From: Elusimicrobiota bacterium
Lineage (GTDB): Bacteria; Elusimicrobiota; Elusimicrobia; UBA1565
Reading direction: 5' to 3'
DNA length: 64,000 bases
Assembly: GCA_016196755.1 (NCBI GenBank)
Contig: JACPXC010000007.1
Span: forward strand, 124,001 to 188,000
Below the pieces are notes generated by a model. It was not told where the DNA came from, searched no databases, and worked only from the letters and a program-made list of their open reading frames with translations. Positions 59,752 to 64,000 of the stretch are shown piece after piece (within the stretch, counting starts at the first letter, position 1; the number at the start of each line of letters is the position of its first letter). The translations under genes and the position numbers were made by a program.

Positions 59752-60609
59752 CTAAAGCAACGCTCTTGCCGGGAACTCCGCCGTCCCGACCGCCCGGGCG
59801 TAGCTCTTGTGGATGCCGACGCAGCCGGCGCGGAGCCGGCAGCCGCCGCAGGCCGGCCTGAAGACGACCTTGACCGGGTCGAGCGTGGCGCGGGCGCGGC
59901 CGCGCAGCGCGGGGCTCAGCGCGCAGGACGGGAAATGGTAGAGCGACACCGGCGCCGCGCGCTCCAGGCGCGCGAGCAGGCCGCCCAAGACCCGCGCCGC
60001 CCCGGTCATCCGCAGCCCGTGGACCGCCGGCTCGCGCGCGGCCCGTCCCTCGAGCTCCGGGAACAGGATGGCCCAGCCGTCGAGGCCGCGCAAGCGGAGC
60101 GCGAGCAGGTCCGCCAACGCGCCGAGGTTCTCCAGGGCGGGGACCGTGAGGACCGTGCGAATGACAACGCTCTGCCGCCGGCCGCGCAGGCGCAGGAGGT
60201 TCGCCGTCCCGTCCAGGCCGCGCTCGAGCCCTCGTCCCGGACCGGAGAGGTTGACCGCGACTTCGAATGGCTCGCCGGCCGCCCTCAACACGCGGTCGGC
60301 GAAGAGCGCGCCCGAGAGGGTCCGGCCGTGGGTGAGCAGGCGGATGAGGGCGGCCGGGAACTGGCGGCGCAGCGCGGCCAACAGCTCGACGAAGCGCGGA
60401 TGCAGGGTGGGCTCCCCCCCGGTGAGGGTCAAGGCGTCGCGGGCGTCGTTGAATTTGACGAAGCGCTCGAGTCCGGCCTTATAGCCGCCCAGACGGCGGA
60501 TCAGCGCCTCGAGCGAGTGCTCGGACTTGGGCGGCCGGGCCCCCGGCTCCGGGTTCGAGCAGAACAGGCAGGCCTCGTCGCAGGCCGGCCAGACCGGGAC
60601 ATCAGGCAT
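59752..60609 (-). CDS. Radical SAM protein
   Basis: 285 residues. Cys10, Cys14 and Cys17 (CDEACLFC) lie right at the N-terminus. ALTLTGGEPTLHPRFVELL is the GGE motif. At the C-terminus, FPSCALSP and ACGGCRLRAGCVGIHKSY offer four or more Cys for an auxiliary cluster (SPASM/twitch-like). Product unknown. Its start overlaps the upstream gene by 8 bases. Confidence 0.8.
   Translation of the reverse strand: MPDVPVWPACDEACLFCSNPEPGARPPKSEHSLEALIRRLGGYKAGLERFVKFNDARDALTLTGGEPTLHPRFVELLAALRRQFPAALIRLLTHGRTLSGALFADRVLRAAGEPFEVAVNLSGPGRGLERGLDGTANLLRLRGRRQSVVIRTVLTVPALENLGALADLLALRLRGLDGWAILFPELEGRAAREPAVHGLRMTGAARVLGGLLARLERAAPVSLYHFPSCALSPALRGRARATLDPVKVVFRPACGGCRLRAGCVGIHKSYARAVGTAEFPARALL
59757..59770 (-). 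promoter_or_regulatory. Sigma-54 promoter (GGCAAGAGCGTTGC) inside the radical SAM array
   Basis: Identical over 15 bases to the site at 37662-37675, but located in the last codons of a different gene in another reading frame. Predicted start near 59745, 4 bases before the GTG. Confidence 0.75.
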
Positions 60610-61516
60610 TGACCGGCTCCAGCTCCGCGTCGCCCCAGAGCTCGACGTAGGCCCGCCACAGCCCTTCGCAGTCGTCGGCCAAGGCGCAGCCGCGGCAGCG
60701 CGGGGTCCGGACCCGCGCGGACTCCCTGCGCGAGGCCGTCACGTCCGGGTTGTAGAAATCAGGGGCCAGGTGCCTGACCTCGGAGAAGGCCTGCCTCTCC
60801 CGGAGCTCGCTGACCTGGTCGAGCCAATCGCGGAACAAACAGAGCGGCACGTAGCGCACGCGCCACCCTCGGGTGCCGGCCTCGCGTCCGAGGCCGAGCA
60901 GGCGCCGCAGCGCCGGCGCGGCCTCAAAGAGGCGGGGCATCCAGGCCGCGGGGTCGCGCGCCGCGCCGCCCGAGCTCGGGTCGACGAAGATGAACTCCGC
61001 CTGCATAAGGCCCAGGCGCAGGAGCAAGCGGCCGATGCCCTGCAGGGCCCCGACGTTGGCGCGCACGACCGTCGTGTTGGCCGAGAGCCTCGGCACCCCC
61101 GCCGCGTGCAGCCGGCCGGCGCCCTCGAGCAGCTCCTCCAGGCTGCCGGGAGCCCCGGTCAGCGCGTCGTGCAGGGCGGGCTCCGCGCCGTGGATCGAGA
61201 GCATGACGTCGGTGAGCCCCGCGTCCACCGCCGCCCGCGCGAAGCCGGGCCGCGCGAACATGCGGCCGTTGGTGGCCATCGCCACGCGCGCGTAGCCCAG
61301 GCGCCGGGCCGCGGCCACCAGCGTCAGGACGTCGGGCCGGACGGTGGCCTCGCCGCCGATGAGCTCGGCCCAGTCGCAGCCGTCGGCCCGCGCCGCGGCC
61401 AGCGCCGCGACGACGGCGCGGGTGGAGAGCGGCGGCACGCCGCGCCGGTAAAGGTGGACGCAGAAGCCGCAGCGGTTGTTGCAGGCGTAGCCTGCGAAGG
61501 CGACGAACTTCTTCAT
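60602..61516 (-). CDS. Radical SAM protein, paralogue of the 61513 gene (candidate peptide maturase)
   Basis: 304 residues. Cys12, Cys16 and Cys19 (CNNRCGFC), ELIGGEATVRPDVL, MLSIHGAEPALHDALTGAPGS. The C-terminal CRGCALADDCEGLWRAY matches the CPACRHFAACEGPWKEY end of the neighbour, so the two are ancient duplicates. Paired radical SAM paralogues next to a His-Xaa-Ser peptide are typical of Hxs-type systems. The start overlaps the upstream stop (ATGA). Confidence 0.8.
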   Translation of the reverse strand: MKKFVAFAGYACNNRCGFCVHLYRRGVPPLSTRAVVAALAAARADGCDWAELIGGEATVRPDVLTLVAAARRLGYARVAMATNGRMFARPGFARAAVDAGLTDVMLSIHGAEPALHDALTGAPGSLEELLEGAGRLHAAGVPRLSANTTVVRANVGALQGIGRLLLRLGLMQAEFIFVDPSSGGAARDPAAWMPRLFEAAPALRRLLGLGREAGTRGWRVRYVPLCLFRDWLDQVSELRERQAFSEVRHLAPDFYNPDVTASRRESARVRTPRCRGCALADDCEGLWRAYVELWGDAELEPVNA

Positions 61517-62436
61517 CCGACCACCGGCGCGAACTCGTCGAAGCCGAAGAGGGCGGGATACTCCTTCCACGGCCCCTCGCAGGCCGCGAAGTGGCGGCAG
61601 GCGGGGCAGCGCGGGCCCTTGACCTTCTGCACCTCGCGGCGCTCGCGCGCGTAATCCGGCGTCCGGCTGCGATCGGCGTGGTAGATGTCCATCTGCGGCA
61701 TGGCGGACTCCGCCACGCAGTCCTCGCGGCCCGGCAGCCAGCAGGGCGGCACGCCCTCGGTGACGGCGCGCGCCCCGCCGGCGCGCGCAGCGTCGATGGC
61801 CCGCAGCACGTAAGGCATCGCCTCGTCCCGGCGCGGCACGAGGGCGGCGGGGTCCTCGGCCGCCGCCCCGACGATGTGGACCCAGGCCAGCTGGACGTGC
61901 CGCACGCCTGCCGCGGCCAGTCCCGCGGCCAGCGCGGGCAGGTCGGCGGCGTTGGCGCGCGTGATGACCGTGTTGGCGAGGACCGGGAGGCCGAGCGCCA
62001 GGAGGTTCACGATCCCGGCCCACACGGCCGCGAAGCTGCCCGGGGCGCGGGTCAGGGCGTCGTGGACCTCGGGGGTCGAGCCGTGGATCGAGAGCGCGAA
62101 CTCGTCGGCCCCGGCCGCGGCGATGAGGCGGCAGTAGGCGGGGTCGGAGAAGCGCCGGCCGTTGGACTGGACCTGCACGCGCCGGTAGCCTAAGAACCGA
62201 GCCAGGCGGATGAGCTCGGGCAGATAGGGGTACAGCGTCGGCTCGCCCCCGGTCAGCACGACGGAATCGGCGCGCCGCCGTCCCGCGCGCAGCGCTCGGC
62301 CCAACTCGACCGGGGTCACGGGAGCGGGGAAGCGCCGCCGCAGGTCTCCCTGCACGCAGAACCGGCACTGGCGCTCGCAAGCGTAGCCCAGCTTGAGGTC
62401 GACCTTCGTCGGCGGGCGGCTAGGTGCCGCTGCCAT
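61513..62436 (-). CDS. Radical SAM protein overlapping the His-Xaa-Ser peptide gene (candidate maturase)
   Basis: 307 residues. Cys20, Cys24 and Cys27 (CERQCRFC), VVLTGGEPTLYPYLPELI, ALSIHGSTPEVHDALTRAPGS. The C-terminal CPACRHFAACEGPWKEY offers three Cys. Its ATG at 62436 lies within the last HGS codon set of the peptide gene (17-base overlap), so translation of enzyme and peptide should be coupled. Probably modifies that peptide; this is inference from gene arrangement. Confidence 0.82.
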   Translation of the reverse strand: MAAAPSRPPTKVDLKLGYACERQCRFCVQGDLRRRFPAPVTPVELGRALRAGRRRADSVVLTGGEPTLYPYLPELIRLARFLGYRRVQVQSNGRRFSDPAYCRLIAAAGADEFALSIHGSTPEVHDALTRAPGSFAAVWAGIVNLLALGLPVLANTVITRANAADLPALAAGLAAAGVRHVQLAWVHIVGAAAEDPAALVPRRDEAMPYVLRAIDAARAGGARAVTEGVPPCWLPGREDCVAESAMPQMDIYHADRSRTPDYARERREVQKVKGPRCPACRHFAACEGPWKEYPALFGFDEFAPVVG

Positions 62437-62743
62437 GCGAGCCGTGGGAGCCGTGCGAGCCGTGGGAGCCGTGCGAGCCGTGCGAGCCGTGCGAGCCGTG
62501 GCTCGTGTGCCAACCCTTGCCTCCTGAGTTGTGGAAATAGTTGTTGTGCTGGGCCGGCGCCGGCTCCGCGATGGCCAGCGCGGCGCCCAGCAAGCCCAAT
62601 CCCGCCGCCGTCTTCACCACGTCGATCGGCACCATGCTGCCCTGCTCGCTGGAAAGGAACACAGCCGCGTCGCGCGCGGCGCGGCGCGCCACCTCGACGA
62701 AGGCTCCGCGTATCCCGGGACGGCGCGGCGGCTTGCGGGCCAT
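62420..62743 (-). CDS. His-Xaa-Ser repeat peptide, candidate radical-SAM-modified precursor (HxsA-like)
   Basis: 107 residues from the ATG at 62743, 8 bases after the upstream stop. Residues 1-30 form a basic amphipathic helix. PIDVVKTAAGLGLLGAALAIAE (39-60) is a possible membrane or leader segment. QHNNYFHNSGGKGW (65-78) follows. The tail is HTS plus eight HGS repeats (79-105) and Gly-Thr. Hxs systems combine a protein with C-terminal His-Xaa-Ser repeats and two radical SAM maturases, which matches the layout here. Whether the N-terminal part is homologous to HxsA cannot be judged by eye. No Cys is present. Confidence 0.7.
   Translation of the reverse strand: MARKPPRRPGIRGAFVEVARRAARDAAVFLSSEQGSMVPIDVVKTAAGLGLLGAALAIAEPAPAQHNNYFHNSGGKGWHTSHGSHGSHGSHGSHGSHGSHGSHGSGT
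62429..62500 (-). repeat. Eight 9-bp tandem repeats encoding His-Gly-Ser
   Basis: Units CACGGCTCG/CACGGCTCC, with the last diverged (CATGGCAGC) where it also encodes the start of the next gene. Repeat number could vary by slippage without a frameshift. Confidence 0.9.
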
Positions 62744-62750
62744 GGACTCT

Positions 62751-64000
62751 CTAGGATAGGCGCGCTGGAGCGCCCGCGCCACCGCCGCGGTCACCCTCGT
62801 CACTGACGGCCGTCAGGACGAACCAGGCTCCCAGGGCGCGCGGCGCGCGCGGCATACGCCAGCCGGCGGCGCGCAGCTCGGCAGCGAGCCGCGCCGGCTC
62901 GAACCGCACGGCGCCGCCCGAGTCGAAGAGCGTGAGCCGCGACCCGTGCCGCGCGCCGCGCCGCAGGTCGGCGAAGAGCTCCCGCCGCTGGCCCTCCGCG
63001 AGGCTCCGGCAGACCTGCGATAAGACGACCCCGCCGTGGCCGCGGGCCCGGAACTCCGCCGCGTCGAGGTCTTGGGCGCCGAAGTGGCGGGCGCCGCGGC
63101 AGGGCTCGTCGGGCTCGGGCCCCGGCGGAAGCCAGTGCCAGCGCCGCGCCTCGGGCCAGAACGGCGCCTCGGCGGCCGCGGCGCGCTCGCTGCCGATCCA
63201 GAGGCCGTCGGCGGCGCCGGCGCCGGCCAGCGTGCCGACGAGGCGGTGGAAGCCCGCGCTGGCCGTCAGTTCCCGCCAGAGCACGTCGCGGCGCTCCGCC
63301 TCCAGGTCGGCCGCGAAGGACGGCCAGAGCTCCGAAGCCGCGGCCTCCTCGAGGCGGCGGCGTACGTAGTCCGCGAGCAGGCGCAAAAGCGCCGCGTCGC
63401 GCGCGCCGGCCGGCATGCCGCCCCACGGCTCTTCCTCGAAGGTCAGAAACCCCAGCAGGTCCCGCCTCGCGCGCTCATGGATGGGCCCGAGCTCGAAGGG
63501 CGTCCCCGCCAGAAAGCGCGCGAACCCGGTGAAGGCGCCCAGGCGCGCGCCCGGCCCGCGCCCGGCAAGGGCCGCGCCCAGCCGCCGCAGGACCCGGTAG
63601 CAGGGGCCGTGGCGCTGGAACGTGAAGAGCTGGAACGCCAGTTGGTCGGCCTCGGCCAGCGCCGCGGCCGTGAAGCCGGGGGTCTCCAGCACGCGGTACG
63701 GCGGCTCCGGCGAGACGCTCAGGCCGAACGCGGACGGGTCGCGGCCCATCTCCGAGCCCGGCAGGGCCAGGGCCGGGAACAGCATCAACGTGTCGGGCTC
63801 GAGCGAGAGCGCGTACTCGAGCGAGCCGGCGAAGCCTTCCGGGTCGTCGCCCGGGAGGCCGTAGATGAGCTGGAGGTTGAGCCGCGCCCGCGGCGCCAGA
63901 CGCCGGAACGCCGCGGCCCGCTCGCTGATGCTCTCTCCGTCGAAGAAGCGCGAGACGGCGGCCAGGGCCTTGGGGTTCGACGACTGCAGGCCGACGCAGA
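62751..64000 (-). CDS. C-terminal part of a radical SAM (B12-binding/Elp3-type) protein, 5' truncated by the window
   Basis: 415 residues are visible; the frame is open to base 64000 and no start is needed. It begins CVGLQSSNPKALAAVSRFFDG, then RLNLQLIYGLPGDDPEGF and LALPGSEMGRDPSAFGL. These correspond to the C-terminal half of the radical SAM barrel in B12-binding or Elp3-like Fe-S oxidoreductases, so the CxxxCxxC lies outside the window. The last 250 residues are unusual, ending with a segment (LTLFDSGGAVRFEPARLAAELRAAGW) that looks like a degenerate methyltransferase fold. It starts the visible part of the radical SAM operon. Confidence 0.75.
   Translation of the reverse strand, partial: CVGLQSSNPKALAAVSRFFDGESISERAAAFRRLAPRARLNLQLIYGLPGDDPEGFAGSLEYALSLEPDTLMLFPALALPGSEMGRDPSAFGLSVSPEPPYRVLETPGFTAAALAEADQLAFQLFTFQRHGPCYRVLRRLGAALAGRGPGARLGAFTGFARFLAGTPFELGPIHERARRDLLGFLTFEEEPWGGMPAGARDAALLRLLADYVRRRLEEAAASELWPSFAADLEAERRDVLWRELTASAGFHRLVGTLAGAGAADGLWIGSERAAAAEAPFWPEARRWHWLPPGPEPDEPCRGARHFGAQDLDAAEFRARGHGGVVLSQVCRSLAEGQRRELFADLRRGARHGSRLTLFDSGGAVRFEPARLAAELRAAGWRMPRAPRALGAWFVLTAVSDEGDRGGGAGAPARLS

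Noticed and set aside
62429-62500. CRISPR or satellite DNA
   Set aside because: The 9-bp units have no spacers and are in frame with a coding sequence as His-Gly-Ser.

Overview
The window is a high-GC bacterial chromosome segment from an organism with a Gram-negative envelope. It holds 52 protein genes and one tRNA, packed into long operons with ATGA and GTGA start/stop overlaps. A giant fibronectin-III adhesin with a type-9-secretion-like C-terminus sits next to a PorV-like protein. Other markers are an MtrA/MtrB-type porin-cytochrome pair, an A2-type haem-copper oxidase, NifJ and many radical SAM genes. Together these suggest an uncultured, deep-branching Gram-negative lineage. Elusimicrobiota is my best guess, but nothing in the window proves it.

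Layout. 1-11.2 kb: the 3' part of the giant FN3 repeat gene, translationally coupled to a PorV/PorQ-like protein. 11.2-16.8 kb: tRNA-Thr(UGT) and envelope or stress genes (AsmA/DUF748, YihY, BON, glycine-zipper proteins). 16.8-17.15 kb: a gene-free stretch holding a nested inverted-repeat element. 17.1-23.7 kb: purine salvage (adenine deaminase, AzgA-type permease, adenosine deaminase) and an M1 peptidase. 23.7-27.9 kb: a HEAT-like protein, a pseudokinase/beta-propeller membrane sensor and an HSP90-like partner, ending at a 37-bp perfect inverted repeat. 28-32.2 kb: class I fumarase, a repeat-containing secreted protein, an M50-like membrane protease and a VapBC pair.

32.2-52.6 kb is a respiratory block, mostly on the minus strand: decahaem cytochrome plus MtrB barrel, small c-type cytochromes, HemA, a NirJ/AhbD-like radical SAM protein, hemerythrins, a ResB-CcsA fusion, a full caa3/A2-like oxidase operon with SCO, a dihydroorotate-dehydrogenase-like protein and NifJ. 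52.6-56.5 kb: a coiled-coil lipoprotein, BioY and a hybrid-like histidine kinase with a receiver-only response regulator. 56.5-64 kb: a minus-strand, overlapping array of six radical SAM genes, an FAD oxidoreductase and an isochorismatase-like hydrolase. Inside it lies a 107-residue peptide ending in nine His-Xaa-Ser repeats, a candidate modified-peptide (RiPP) system related to Hxs systems.

Two regulatory patterns run through the window. (1) Many genes have a -10 hexamer (TANNNT) exactly 5-7, usually 6, bases before the start codon and no Shine-Dalgarno, which predicts leaderless mRNAs. (2) The respiratory operons, NifJ and one radical SAM operon are preceded by GGCAA-N5-TTGC sites that match the sigma-54 -24/-12 promoter. 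This points to a sigma-54 regulon for electron transport. No sigma-54 activator lies in the window.
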